Positions 44,969 through 53,407 of a stretch of 64,000 nucleotides of DNA are shown piece after piece; the first letter of the stretch is position 1, and each line of letters opens with the position of its first letter. Made by a program: the position numbers and the translations under genes. Source of the DNA: Kribbella rubisoli (GTDB taxonomy: Bacteria > Actinomycetota > Actinomycetes > Propionibacteriales > Kribbellaceae); contig NZ_SHKR01000011.1 in the NCBI RefSeq assembly GCF_004217145.1, positions 2,232,001 to 2,296,000 on the forward strand, read 5' to 3'. The notes beneath the pieces were generated by a model that was not told where the DNA came from, did no database searches, and saw only the letters and a list, made by a program, of their open reading frames with translations.

Positions 44969-45607
44969 ATGATCTTCGCTCCTGGTCGGTCGATCGCCCG
45001 CCGCGACGTTCACCTGAACGGGATGATCGCCGCGGTGCAGACCACGCGGGTCGTGCGCGACGACGCGGAGGCGCTGCTCACCTGGACTGCGTCCGGATCG
45101 GACTGCATGCTGCGCGGCACCCGGGACGGCGCGTTGATCCGGAAGATGTCGCTGGCGGAGCGCGACCGTACGCCGTCCATGCTCTGGCCGCGGCACTGGG
45201 AAGGCCGGCACGTGCTGATCCGCACCGAACCCGAGGCCGACCATTCGGTGTGGTGGTTCTTCGACCTGGAGATGCGGTTCGAGGGCTGGTACGTGAACCT
45301 GGAGTCCCCGGTACGCCGCTGGTCGGCCGGCACCGACATCCTCGATCACGCGCTCGACATCCTGGTCGCGCCCGATGGCAGCTGGTCGCTGAAAGACGAG
45401 GACGAGCTGGCCGAGCGCATCGATCATCCGGCGTACTGGACGGCAGCCGAGGCAGACCGCATCCGCGCCGCCGGCGAGCGCATCACCGGTGACATCGAGG
45501 CCGGCCGGTTCCCGTTCGACGGCCGGTACACGGATTTCCGTCCCGACCCGTCGTGGGAACCGGCCGACCTGCCCCCGTACTGGGACGGCGAGGTGGCGTC
45601 CCGCTGA
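44969..45607 (+). CDS. DUF402 domain-containing protein
   Basis: A 212-residue cytosolic protein with the DUF402 (FomD/nucleotide phosphatase-like) core: WWFFDLEMRFEGWYVNLESP followed by DHALDILVAPDGSWSLKDED. Characterised relatives hydrolyse nucleoside or nucleotide-like diphosphates using acidic residues in this segment. The ATG lies 7 nt after a TACCCT box, so it is probably leaderless. It is monocistronic after the tRNA-Ala gene. Confidence 0.85.
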   Translation: MIFAPGRSIARRDVHLNGMIAAVQTTRVVRDDAEALLTWTASGSDCMLRGTRDGALIRKMSLAERDRTPSMLWPRHWEGRHVLIRTEPEADHSVWWFFDLEMRFEGWYVNLESPVRRWSAGTDILDHALDILVAPDGSWSLKDEDELAERIDHPAYWTAAEADRIRAAGERITGDIEAGRFPFDGRYTDFRPDPSWEPADLPPYWDGEVASR

Positions 45608-45610
45608 TCG

Positions 45611-45985
45611 TTAGCCCCGCTTGGCGGCCTCGCGGAGCATCTCGTCGGTCTCGTCGTCGGGCATGAGTTCGCGGACCTCTTGGGCGCAGCGGCAGGCGAC
45701 GGCGATCTTGGCGGCCCACTTCAGCGCTTCCTCGCGGGTGGCCACGTTGACGACGGAGAAGCCGCCGACGACCTCCTTGGTCTCCGGGTAGGGGCCGTCG
45801 GTGATCAACCCGTCCGTGTCCACGATGCTCGCCCGCTGCCGTTCGAGCCCACCGCCGTACACCCACACGCCGGCGTTCACAGCCTCCCGAACCACCTCAT
45901 GCGACGCCTTGCCCACGTCGGGCCAGTCCTCGGCGGGAATGTGGTCCATCGCGCCCTCATTGAACGAGATCAAGTACTCCGTCAT
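45611..45985 (-). CDS. YCII-related domain protein
   Basis: A 124-residue protein starting MTEYLISFNEGAMDHIPAED at an ATG with GGGAG upstream. The YCII (DGPF) signature is clear: VDTDGLITDGPYPETKEVVG followed by FSVVNVATREEALKWA. These small ferredoxin-like proteins are frequently associated with sigma factors or stress genes; the function is not known. It is convergent with the DUF402 gene with 3 bp between stops. Confidence 0.9.
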   Translation of the reverse strand: MTEYLISFNEGAMDHIPAEDWPDVGKASHEVVREAVNAGVWVYGGGLERQRASIVDTDGLITDGPYPETKEVVGGFSVVNVATREEALKWAAKIAVACRCAQEVRELMPDDETDEMLREAAKRG

Positions 45986-46091
45986 CCCACAACTCCCATG
46001 TCCCGGCGGCCCAACCGACCACCTCTCGCCTCTTCTACGAACAGCGCCCCCCAAATCCGACGCTATGCCAATAGAAATCCTCACAGCTAGC

Positions 46092-46740
46092 TCAGCGGAG
46101 GTCTGGCAGCCACGGATGCTCGGGATAGCGCGGTGCGATGCGATCGAAAAGCCATCGGCGACGTTCGGCGTCGAGCAGCTCAGCGACATCGGCGAAGTCG
46201 TCATTGTCCTTCGGCCGGCCACCACGAGACTTGAACAGCAGCACGATCTCCGGAGCGAGGTACGGCCAGGCCGTCAGGCGATCTGAGCGTGATCTCGTCG
46301 AGAGGCTTCCGGATAGTGCCGCGGCCCCTGTGGTAGACCCACTGGTCGGCGTCGGACGCGGCGAGCAGGATCTGAAGCGGACAAGGATGCATGCCGTCAG
46401 GAAAGACCAGCGCGTTGGGTCCGGGCGCGAGCTGCTCTCCGGGTGCCCATGGCCGACGGTCACCTGTCTCAGGATTCTGGACCGACGGTCGCGGCCTGGT
46501 GAAGGTCTTGGCGACTTGGTCGAGATCTCGCGCCAGGACCAAAGCGTCAACATCGTCGTGCGGCCGTCGGACCCGATCGGCGAACAGATCGAGCGCCCAA
46601 CCCCCAGCTATCCAGTAGCGACAGGGATAGTCATGGAACAGGCACGCACCGCGCTGAGTGCATCGGATTTGTCGACTGAACTCAAGAGAGGACTCCTCGC
46701 ATGGGATCGATGCGGTGAGCCCCGGGAGGGTCAGAGCCGC
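46092..46740 (-). pseudogene. Frameshifted aminoglycoside-type nucleotidyltransferase relic
   Basis: Two frames are needed to read one protein. The N-terminal part (from after a TAA near 46741) reads CEESSLEFSRQIR, then YWIAGGWALDLFADRVRRPH and DDVDALVLARD, the nucleotidyltransferase active-site motif, and on to DEITLRSPDGL. The C-terminal part, AWPYLAPEIVLLFKSRGGRP, KDNDDFADVAELLD and YPEHPWL, is in another frame. Removing a single base near 46266-46270 would restore one frame. No plausible start codon precedes the first part. The family resembles aminoglycoside adenylyltransferase-like proteins of about 200 residues. The gene looks recently inactivated. Confidence 0.78.
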
Positions 46741-46908
46741 CGGTTAAACCAGCGAGGCGGCACCGCGCATGAACGACGCATGTGAACCACCTCCCCTTGT
46801 GCTCTGACGCTCGCCGCACCCTAGCGCGACTTTCGGGTGGTGCGCAGTGGGTTGTCGGGCAGCGCGGCGGTGACGATGAACGTCTCCAGCTTTGTCATCG
46901 CGGTCGGG

Positions 46909-47454
46909 TTAGTGGATGACTCGGTAGTTGACGAGGAGGTGGCCGGTGGGGGTGTTGGTGGAGTGGAGGGTTTGTAGGCGGATGGCGGGTAGGCCCGATA
47001 GGAGTTGTTGGCCGGTGCCGGCGATTGTTGGGATGACTGTGAGTCTTAGTTCGTCGACGAGGCCGGCTGTGAGTAGGGCTCGGGTGAGGGAGATGCTGCC
47101 GTGGAGGCCGATGTCGCCGCCAGGCTGGGACTTCAGGTTGCGGACGAAGTCGACGAGGTCGCCTTCGATGGGCTGCGAGTTGGCCCATTCGGCCTCGAGC
47201 GGTGTCGACGTTGCGACGTACTTGGGGGTGGCGTTGATGAAGGAAGCGAAGGGCTCGATGTCGCTGGTCGGCCAGAAGCCGGCCCATTCGTCGTACGTGC
47301 GGCGCCCGAGGATGACCACGTCCTGCGTCTCGATGAGCCTCTTGCCGCTGGCATCCGTCTCGTCGTCCCATCCGCTGAGGAACTGATCCGGAGCCTCAGC
47401 AACCCCATCGAGCGACAAGAAGTAGCCGCCGACAACTTTCCGCGCAGGGGGCAT
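46909..47454 (-). CDS. RibD C-terminal/dihydrofolate-reductase-like protein
   Basis: A 181-residue protein with the RibD-C fold: KVVGGYFLSLDGVAEAPDQF, DVVILGRRTYDEWAGFWP, and GDIGLHGSISLTRALLTAGL, followed by DELRLTVIPTIAGTG. Such proteins bind NADPH and are annotated as dihydrofolate reductase family, but the substrate is unknown. Codons in the last third almost never end in G, in contrast to the first third. Confidence 0.9.
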   Translation of the reverse strand: MPPARKVVGGYFLSLDGVAEAPDQFLSGWDDETDASGKRLIETQDVVILGRRTYDEWAGFWPTSDIEPFASFINATPKYVATSTPLEAEWANSQPIEGDLVDFVRNLKSQPGGDIGLHGSISLTRALLTAGLVDELRLTVIPTIAGTGQQLLSGLPAIRLQTLHSTNTPTGHLLVNYRVIH

Positions 47455-47467
47455 TGTGGTTCTCCTT

Positions 47468-47935
47468 CTAGGGGCAGAGGTATGCGAGTGCGGCGTCGAT
47501 CGGGAACAGGTCGGTCAGCGGCGCGGTCGGGTTCCACCACACGGCCTCCGACATCTCGTCGTTCGGTGTGAAGGGTTGTGGCGAGTCGAGTTGGCCGCGG
47601 TAGATCGCGAGGTACTCGAGTCGGTCGTCGGGTGCGACCCGGATCTTCGCGACCCCGGCGAGATCGAGAGAGTCCGCCCGCTGGCCGCTCTCTTCTGCGA
47701 GTTCGCGTACGGCGGCTTCGCGCGGGGACTCGCCCGGATCGAGCATGCCGCCGGGGAGCTCCCACGCCTGGCGGTACCGATTGAAGACCATCAGGCACTC
47801 GCGATCACACCAGAGCACGACAAGAGACGCGGTCAGCGGCACGGACGAATCCAGGCTGCCGAGCTGGTCTTCGCGGAGTCGATCGAAGCTGATCAGCACC
47901 GATCCGTCGGTGTTCTCGACCGGAAGCTCATACAT
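47468..47935 (-). CDS. Nudix hydrolase
   Basis: The Nudix box is complete: GGMLDPGESPREAAVRELAE with ESG following. From ATG at 47935 (MYELPVENTDGSVLISFDRL) the product is 155 residues; a GTG at 47953 would add six. An AATACT box upstream fits a leaderless start at the ATG. It would hydrolyse a nucleoside diphosphate linked to another moiety; the substrate is unknown. It is preceded by the DinB gene on the same strand. Confidence 0.9.
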   Translation of the reverse strand: MYELPVENTDGSVLISFDRLREDQLGSLDSSVPLTASLVVLWCDRECLMVFNRYRQAWELPGGMLDPGESPREAAVRELAEESGQRADSLDLAGVAKIRVAPDDRLEYLAIYRGQLDSPQPFTPNDEMSEAVWWNPTAPLTDLFPIDAALAYLCP

Positions 47936-47959
47936 GGCCGCCGAGTATTCCACCCCAAG

Positions 47960-48481
47960 CTACTCGCCGGTGGTGCCGTCTAGGGATTCGCGGAGGAGGT
48001 CGGCGTGGCCTAGGTGGCGGGCGTATTCCTCGACGACGTGGGTGAGGATGAAGTGGGGGTCGGTGTTGCCGAATTCCAGGTTGGGGATGGTGTGGGTGAG
48101 GTTGTGGGGTGGGAAGAGGGATCTGGAGTCGGCGCAGGCGGAGAGGTAGTCGGCGTACACGGTCCGGGCGGGAGTGGGGTCTGATTCGTCGAACCAGTCG
48201 GTGTCCGGGTTGGTTCGGTACGGGAAGTACTGCGGAGTCGTGCCGGCCAGGCGGTGTTGTAGCCAGTAGCGTTCGACGCCCTGTAGGTGGCGCATGAGGG
48301 ACAGCAGGGTCAGGTCCGAGGGTGGGATCGCGCGCCGGCGGAGTTGGGGATCCGTGAGGCCCTCGCATTTCCACAGGAACGTGGCTCGGTGGTAGTCGAG
48401 GTTCGAGGCGATCACTTCCAGCCAGGTACCCGACAAGGTCCGCTCCGGGCGGACGATCTTCTCGATCACGATGTCGCTCAT
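47960..48481 (-). CDS. DinB/DUF664 family protein
   Basis: A 173-residue four-helix-bundle protein of the DinB-like superfamily. ASNLDYHRATFLWKCEGLTD, SLMRHLQGVERYWLQHRLAG, and ILTHVVEEYARHLGHADLLR carry the conserved metal-site histidines (H in LMRHL, and the HxxxxxARHxGH pair). Members are putative thiol-dependent (mycothiol) enzymes in actinobacteria. Third codon positions shift from mixed to C-rich along the gene. Confidence 0.9.
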   Translation of the reverse strand: MSDIVIEKIVRPERTLSGTWLEVIASNLDYHRATFLWKCEGLTDPQLRRRAIPPSDLTLLSLMRHLQGVERYWLQHRLAGTTPQYFPYRTNPDTDWFDESDPTPARTVYADYLSACADSRSLFPPHNLTHTIPNLEFGNTDPHFILTHVVEEYARHLGHADLLRESLDGTTGE

Positions 48482-48583
48482 ACCTGTTCGATGCCTGTGA
48501 TCCGCACCGATCGACAGGAGGTGTCGACGAATCCGGGCCGGTTCGCGGTGTGCTCAGGCGTGCGAGGCGATGTACGTAGACGA

Positions 48584-49075
48584 CTACGTCCTGTCGTTAG
48601 CACCCCAGATGACGTCCGCGATGGCGGCGGGTGGGACGTGGCCGGTCGGCGGGAGGGACTGGGCGAGATTGATGCCGACGTCCACCAACGCGGCGCGGTT
48701 GAGGGTCGGGACCTCGCTGACTGCGGTCCAGACGGATTCGGCGGTTTCGCCGTTGGGTTCTGGGCGGAGGGTGCCACCGGTGATGCGGGCGGCGTAGAAG
48801 ATGCCGATGTTCTGGTGGTCCTCGGGACCTGGATGGTTGCGTTCGGCAGCGGGGATGATGCGCGAGTCGACGCCGAGCAGGCGCTCGACGACAGCTGTGC
48901 AGCCGGTCTCCTCGGCGACTTCGCGGACCACGGTGTCGAACGGGTCCTCGCACGGTTCGACTCCGCCGCCGGGGAGCGTCCACCAGGTGCCGTCGCCGTA
49001 CGGCGAGACGTACCGCGCGAGTAGTACTCGTCCGTCCTCGATGCACACGGCGTAGGCGGCCAGTCGTCTGCTCAT
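48584..49075 (-). CDS. Nudix hydrolase
   Basis: From ATG at 49075 the product is 163 residues, MSRRLAAYAVCIEDGRVLLA, with the Nudix box GGGVEPCEDPFDTVVREVAE followed by ETGC. TAGAGT, ending 7 nt before the ATG, is a good -10 box for a leaderless mRNA and overlaps the stop of the upstream VOC gene. An upstream in-frame start (49138) is therefore unlikely. Substrate unknown. Confidence 0.88.
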   Translation of the reverse strand: MSRRLAAYAVCIEDGRVLLARYVSPYGDGTWWTLPGGGVEPCEDPFDTVVREVAEETGCTAVVERLLGVDSRIIPAAERNHPGPEDHQNIGIFYAARITGGTLRPEPNGETAESVWTAVSEVPTLNRAALVDVGINLAQSLPPTGHVPPAAIADVIWGANDRT

Positions 49076-49085
49076 CCACGCGACT

Positions 49086-49781
49086 CTAGATGCAGAACGG
49101 ATGACCGGCCGGGTCGGCGTATACGTGGTGATACTCACCGCTCGTCTGCAGAGCCTCAGCGCCGACGGACAAGGCGTGAGCGCGAGCAGCTGGTACGTCG
49201 GCGGTCAGCAGATCCAGATGCACCTGCTGCGGGTACGCCGGATCGGGCCAGCGCGGAGCGGGTGCCGCGCTCCGCTGGAATGCGAGCTCCGGCGTGCCGG
49301 CAAGGACCACACGGGACGGCGTGTCGAGCAAGCGCGCCGGGCGGTCAAGCAGCGCGCTGTAGAACGCAGCAAGGGCTCGCGGGTCAGGGCAGTCGAGGAC
49401 GATCCGCCGGATTTCCGCGCGCTCGGTCGGCTCCGAATACAAACAGAACGGATGCCCGATCGGATCCGCGTACACCTGCCACTCGCCGTTGTCCCGCAGC
49501 AGCCGAGCCCCAGGCGGCGCAACAAACGAAGGTACGGCGATGTCGAGATGCATCTGCTGCGCCCCATCGGGCCACCCGGGCGGCTGGTAATCGATCGGCC
49601 CGTCGCCGAATGCGAGGTACAGGTCAGACGCCTCGCTGCCGACGATGATCCAGTCCTCGCGAACGATCTCCATCCCGAGCAGCTCCGCGTAGAAGTCAGC
49701 GACCGGCCGAGCCCCGCGGTCATAGCTCTCCGGCGTGTTCCCCGGACAGGCGAATACGACATTCCGAATCATCAGACTCAC
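49086..49781 (-). CDS. Two-domain VOC family protein
   Basis: The 231-residue protein contains two vicinal oxygen chelate modules: residues 1-115 (RPVADFYAELLGMEIVREDW to QVYADPIGHPFCLY) and 120-231 (DPRALAAFYSALLDRPARLL to HVYADPAGHPFCI). Both end in the characteristic ADPxGHPFC loop. Such tandem proteins act as glyoxalase-like or resistance proteins; the ligand cannot be deduced. The protein ends abruptly after the second loop. Confidence 0.9.
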   Translation of the reverse strand: MSLMIRNVVFACPGNTPESYDRGARPVADFYAELLGMEIVREDWIIVGSEASDLYLAFGDGPIDYQPPGWPDGAQQMHLDIAVPSFVAPPGARLLRDNGEWQVYADPIGHPFCLYSEPTERAEIRRIVLDCPDPRALAAFYSALLDRPARLLDTPSRVVLAGTPELAFQRSAAPAPRWPDPAYPQQVHLDLLTADVPAARAHALSVGAEALQTSGEYHHVYADPAGHPFCI

Positions 49782-49824
49782 CTGTCCACCTCACCCGAGA
49801 AGCTCAGCCGGCGCAACGGTCGAG

Positions 49825-50217
49825 TCAGTTCAGGTCAGGGACGGAATGTGCGCCCACGTAGTCGCGGAAGAGTTTGATCTTGCCGTCCTGGATCCGGAAG
49901 ACCTGGATGCAGGTGGCTTGGAACGGTACGTCGGTAGTGGTGTGGCGTGCCTCGGTGACGAGTTCGAGGATCACGACCTCGGGGTCGGTGGTCCGGTGGA
50001 GCTGGACGGTGCGCAGATCGATGATGGCGATGGCGTGAGCGGCGGCCTGGAGCGAGAACTCGCGGATCGCTTCGCGGCCGACCAGACGATCCGGCAGGCC
50101 TTGGACGGCGAACGGCAACTCGAGTACGGCGTCCTCCGCGAACAGGCTCACGAAGCCCTCGAAGTCGCGATCGATCAGGTACTGGCGGCGTTGTTCAAGT
50201 ACTTCCTCAGGAGTCAT
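49825..50217 (-). CDS. SnoaL-like/NTF2-fold protein
   Basis: A 130-residue cone-shaped NTF2-fold protein: RRQYLIDRDFEGFVSLFAED, AVLELPFAVQGLP, GREAIREFSL and FRIQDGKIKLFRDYVG. These fold members are isomerases, cyclases or ligand-binding proteins; the substrate is unknown. TACGGT lies 6 nt before the ATG with TTGAAT 17 nt further upstream, a strong leaderless promoter. It is divergent from a TetR regulator that probably controls it. Confidence 0.9.
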   Translation of the reverse strand: MTPEEVLEQRRQYLIDRDFEGFVSLFAEDAVLELPFAVQGLPDRLVGREAIREFSLQAAAHAIAIIDLRTVQLHRTTDPEVVILELVTEARHTTTDVPFQATCIQVFRIQDGKIKLFRDYVGAHSVPDLN

Positions 50218-50223
50218 TCAACG

Positions 50224-50272
50224 ACCGTAGAACGAAATTCGCAGAGATTCAACACCTGTAGAATGAATTCGG
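50224..50272. promoter_or_regulatory. TetR/SnoaL divergent promoters with direct-repeat operator candidate
   Basis: On the minus strand TTGAAT (50252-50247) and TACGGT (50229-50224) have a 17-nt spacer. On the plus strand TAGAAT (50259-50264) ends 7 nt before the tetR GTG. GTAGAACGAAATTC (50227-50240) and GTAGAATGAATTC (50258-50270) are near-identical direct repeats, each overlapping one -10 box, and so are likely regulator sites. Confidence 0.7.
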
Positions 50273-50823
50273 TGAACGAGACCACCCGAGACCGCCGCCG
50301 CGTCGAGACGCAGGAGCGGATCCTGACCGAGGCGAGAAGGCTGTTCGCCGAGACCGGGTACGACCGGACGACGATCCGTGCTGTGGCCGCCGCAGCGCAG
50401 GTCGATCCGGGCCTGGTGATGCACTACTTCGGCAGCAAACAGCAGCTGTTCGCTCGTGCGGCCGAGACCGAGAGCCGGCCGATCGTCGAGGGCACCGCCG
50501 AAGAGGTCGCCGAGCAACTGCTCGAGCGGCTCCGCGAGTCGTTGATCGACGAGCCGGTCGCCTCCCTCGCGGTGTTGCGCTCGATGCTGACCCATCCCGA
50601 TGCGGCCGACGAGATCCGCGGCAACGCACACGTCCGCGGGAGCAACATCGGCAAGGCGATTCACGGCGTCGACGGCGAGCTCCGTTCCGACGTGCTGAGC
50701 GCCCTACTGATCGGTGTCGTGCTCGGTCGGCATCTGCTCAAACTGGACCATCTCGCCGATGCCGATCCGGACAAGATCGTCGAGCTGCTCGGCCCCGCGG
50801 TCCGTTCATTGACCAAGGGCTGA
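50272..50823 (+). CDS. TetR family transcriptional regulator
   Basis: From GTG at 50272 the product is 183 residues. An ATG at 50263 is in frame but lies inside the TAGAAT -10 box, so the GTG is preferred. The HTH is typical: TQERILTEARRLFAETGYDR, TTIRAVAAAAQVDPGLVMHY, FGSKQQLF. The ligand-binding C-terminal domain resembles the TetR_C_11/C_17 type. It is divergent from the SnoaL-like gene, and repeats over both promoters suggest autoregulation. Confidence 0.92.
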   Translation: MNETTRDRRRVETQERILTEARRLFAETGYDRTTIRAVAAAAQVDPGLVMHYFGSKQQLFARAAETESRPIVEGTAEEVAEQLLERLRESLIDEPVASLAVLRSMLTHPDAADEIRGNAHVRGSNIGKAIHGVDGELRSDVLSALLIGVVLGRHLLKLDHLADADPDKIVELLGPAVRSLTKG

Positions 50824-50860
50824 CGGAATACGGTCGTCCGGGTCGGGGTTGGCCCGAGGT

Positions 50861-51640
50861 ATGAGCCTTGAGATCGGAGTCATCCTTCCGACGTCGACGC
50901 CGGATCCCGAGCGCCCGATTCTCGGCGATGTCCGGGAGAGCGCGAGGTACGCCGAGAGCGTCGGGCTGGACTCGGTGTGGTCGACGGATCATCTGGTGGC
51001 GAGCGCGCCGCTCCTCGACAGCTCCGTCGTACTCGCGACGGCGGCCGCGGTGACCGAGCGGATCACGGTCGGATACAACGTGATGCTCCTGGCACTCAGA
51101 CCGGTCGCGTGGGCGGCGAAGCAGATCAACACGCTGCAGCTCGTGTCGAACAACCGGCTCGTTCTCGGCCTCGGCACAGGGAATCCGGCGCATGGCGACA
51201 TCGGATGGCGTGCCGCCGGCGTGGACTACTCGCAGCGTGGTCGCCTGACCGACGAGGCTCTCGCCGTACTGCGGGATCTGATCGCGGGCAATCCCGCGAC
51301 GGTCGCCCAGGATCTCGAGGTGACGCTCTCCCCCGGCTCGCCGGTCCCGCCGATCTTTGTCGCAGGCAACGGTCCACGCGCACATCGGCGAGCGGCCCGG
51401 TACGGCGACGGGTGGGCGACGATCGCGGCAACGCCGGACGAGGTCCGCACAAACCTGGGCCGCATCAATGAACTTGCCGACGGCAAACAACTGAAGGCCA
51501 CCGTGGTCGCGCCCCAGCTCGACGGCAACCCCGCCGAACAACTGGCTGAATACGAAGCCGCCGGCGTGGAGCGCATCATCCTCCCGCCTACAGGCGACTG
51601 GCGCCGCGACTACGACAAAGCAGCCGAACTGCGCAACTAG
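50861..51640 (+). CDS. LLM-class F420-dependent oxidoreductase
   Basis: A 259-residue luciferase-like TIM-barrel protein: MSLEIGVILPTSTPDPERPI, ESVGLDSVWSTDHLV, VTERITVGYNVMLLALRPVA, LGLGTGNPAHGDIGWRAAGV and FVAGNGPRAHRRAARYGDGW. It is shorter than the usual 280-350 residues. The cofactor (F420 or FMN) is inferred from family. It is convergent with the ABC operon, with a 4-bp stop overlap. Confidence 0.87.
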   Translation: MSLEIGVILPTSTPDPERPILGDVRESARYAESVGLDSVWSTDHLVASAPLLDSSVVLATAAAVTERITVGYNVMLLALRPVAWAAKQINTLQLVSNNRLVLGLGTGNPAHGDIGWRAAGVDYSQRGRLTDEALAVLRDLIAGNPATVAQDLEVTLSPGSPVPPIFVAGNGPRAHRRAARYGDGWATIAATPDEVRTNLGRINELADGKQLKATVVAPQLDGNPAEQLAEYEAAGVERIILPPTGDWRRDYDKAAELRN

Positions 51641-52380
51641 CTGTTCAGCTCGAGTGCCGCATCCAGCAGGCTCTGCGTGTACTCGTGCTGCGGCGCGCCC
51701 AGTACGTCGGTAGCCGGCCCCTCCTCCACGAGCACGCCGCGACGCATGACCGCGATCCGATCCGCGATCTGGTGGACGACGCCGAGATCGTGCGAGATGA
51801 ACAGCATCGACAAGTTGTGCCGTCGCCGGAGATCGTCGAGCAGCCGAAGGATCTGTGCCTGAACGGAGACGTCCAGCGCGGACACCGCCTCGTCGCAGAC
51901 CAGAAGCCGGGGCTTCACCGCCAACGCACGAGCCAGACTGACGCGCTGGCACTGACCGCCAGAGAGCTGGCTGGCCCGCTGACCGGCAACAGATGAATCG
52001 AGGCCGACATCTGCCAACAGTCGGTCAAGGTCGGAGGCTGCCGATGGATGGGTCCGCCACGCCTCGCCGATGATCGAGGCGACGGTCATCCAAGGGTTGA
52101 GCGACGACCGCGGATCCTGGAACACCATCTGGATCGCGCGCTGCAGTTCACCGGGCCGACTCGTGCCGGCCGGCACAGCGCGCCCGTCATACGTGATCGA
52201 ACCGGAGGCCGGCCGGACCAGGCCGACGATCGAGCGCGCGACCGTGGTCTTACCCGAGCCGGACTCCCCCACCAGGCCTACGGTCTCGTTGGCGCCGACA
52301 GTCAGACTGACGCCGTCCACCGCGACGAACGGCTTGCGGCGCGGGCCGAACGTGACCCGCAGATCCCGGACCTCAAGCAT
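51637..52380 (-). CDS. Peptide-type ABC transporter ATP-binding protein (DppF-like)
   Basis: A 247-residue ATPase. Walker A GESGSGKTTVARSIVGLV, Q-loop MVFQDPRSSLNPWMTV, signature LSGGQCQRVSLARALAVKPR and Walker B LLVCDEAVSALD are complete. The Opp/Dpp F-type organisation lacks the Cys cluster and long C-terminal extension of many oligopeptide ATPases. The ATG lies within the end of the preceding dppD-like gene (8-bp overlap). It is the last gene of the operon. Confidence 0.93.
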   Translation of the reverse strand: MLEVRDLRVTFGPRRKPFVAVDGVSLTVGANETVGLVGESGSGKTTVARSIVGLVRPASGSITYDGRAVPAGTSRPGELQRAIQMVFQDPRSSLNPWMTVASIIGEAWRTHPSAASDLDRLLADVGLDSSVAGQRASQLSGGQCQRVSLARALAVKPRLLVCDEAVSALDVSVQAQILRLLDDLRRRHNLSMLFISHDLGVVHQIADRIAVMRRGVLVEEGPATDVLGAPQHEYTQSLLDAALELNS

Positions 52381-53407
52381 CGAGCACCTTCTCAGCGAAG
52401 TGACACGCAGTCCAACGCCCCGGCGCAACCGCCCGCAATGCAGGCTGCTCGGTCCGGCACCGCTCCCGCGCCAACGGGCACCGCGGATGGAACGCACACC
52501 CAGCCGGCCGATTCGAGGGCGTGGCCGGCGTGCCAGGCAAGGGATGAGCCAGCGCAGTCTTCGTGCGTACGGCGGGAACGCTGTCGACCAACGCTCTCGT
52601 ATAAGGATGCGCGGGCTGCCGCAGTACGTCGGACGTCGCGCCGCGCTCCGCCACGCGTCCGGCGTACATGACGACGACCTGGTGGGCGACGTGTGCCATC
52701 ACCCGCAGGTCGTGGCTGACGAGGAGCATCGACAGGCCGGCGTCCTCCTGGATGGAACGCAGCAGCCGAAGGATGCGGGCCTGCACGGTCACGTCCAGCG
52801 CGGTCGTCGGCTCGTCGGCGAGCAGGAGGGACGGGTTGCCGGCGAGCGCCATCGCAATAACGGCACGCTGCCGCATGCCGCCGGAGAACTCGTGCGGGAA
52901 GCTGCCGAGCTTCTCCGCCGGCGCAGGGATCCCGGCGCGATCGAGTAACTCGACCACTCGCTCGCGCACCGCAGCCCGGGACTTACCGGAGCGACGCAGG
53001 ATCTCGCCGACCTGGCGGCCGATGGTCTGGGTCGGGTTGAGCGCGGCCAACGGGTCCTGGAAGATCATCGCGATCTCGTGCCCGCGGAGCCCGCGACGCC
53101 GAGAAGCAGTTGCCGTGAGCAACTCCTCGCCCCGCCAGTTGAGGGAGCCACCAACGATAGCGCCGTCGGGCAGCAGACCGATCAATGCGTTCGCGGTCAT
53201 GGTCTTGCCCGAGCCGGACTCGCCGATCAGGCCGACGGTGGTCGCCGACGGGATGTCGAAGGACACCTCGTCGACGACGCGAACGGCGCGGACGCGTCCG
53301 GGCAGGTCGACGACCAGCCCGGACACCTCCAGCAACAGGTCGTCGGAGCCTGAGCTCGATTCAGCCACAGTTTCCTGCACAGCTGTGGACAAGTCCTCGC
53401 GAATCAA
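52373..53407 (-). CDS. Peptide-type ABC transporter ATP-binding protein (DppD-like)
   Basis: A 344-residue ATPase from a TTG that overlaps the solute-binding-protein stop. Walker A GLIGESGSGKTMTANALIGL, FQDPLAALNPTQTIGRQVGE, signature FSGGMRQRAVIAMALAGNPS, Walker B LLLADEPTTALD. The C-terminal oligo_HPY domain with RPAGCAFHPRCPLARERCRT carries the Cys residues known as a [4Fe-4S] or structural motif in OppD/DppD. Together with the DppF-like protein it energises import. Confidence 0.93.
   Translation of the reverse strand: MIREDLSTAVQETVAESSSGSDDLLLEVSGLVVDLPGRVRAVRVVDEVSFDIPSATTVGLIGESGSGKTMTANALIGLLPDGAIVGGSLNWRGEELLTATASRRRGLRGHEIAMIFQDPLAALNPTQTIGRQVGEILRRSGKSRAAVRERVVELLDRAGIPAPAEKLGSFPHEFSGGMRQRAVIAMALAGNPSLLLADEPTTALDVTVQARILRLLRSIQEDAGLSMLLVSHDLRVMAHVAHQVVVMYAGRVAERGATSDVLRQPAHPYTRALVDSVPAVRTKTALAHPLPGTPATPSNRPAGCAFHPRCPLARERCRTEQPALRAVAPGRWTACHFAEKVLDA

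Noticed and set aside
46821..46898. Minus-strand 25-codon frame starting MTKLETFIVTAALP, just downstream of the RibD-like gene
   Set aside because: No SD, only 25 codons and no recognised family. It may be the tail of a decayed gene, but I cannot support it as a CDS.
44862..50000. Genomic island inserted at the tRNA-Ala gene
   Set aside because: The small-gene stretch looks accessory, but no integrase and no second copy of the tRNA 3' end were seen within the window.
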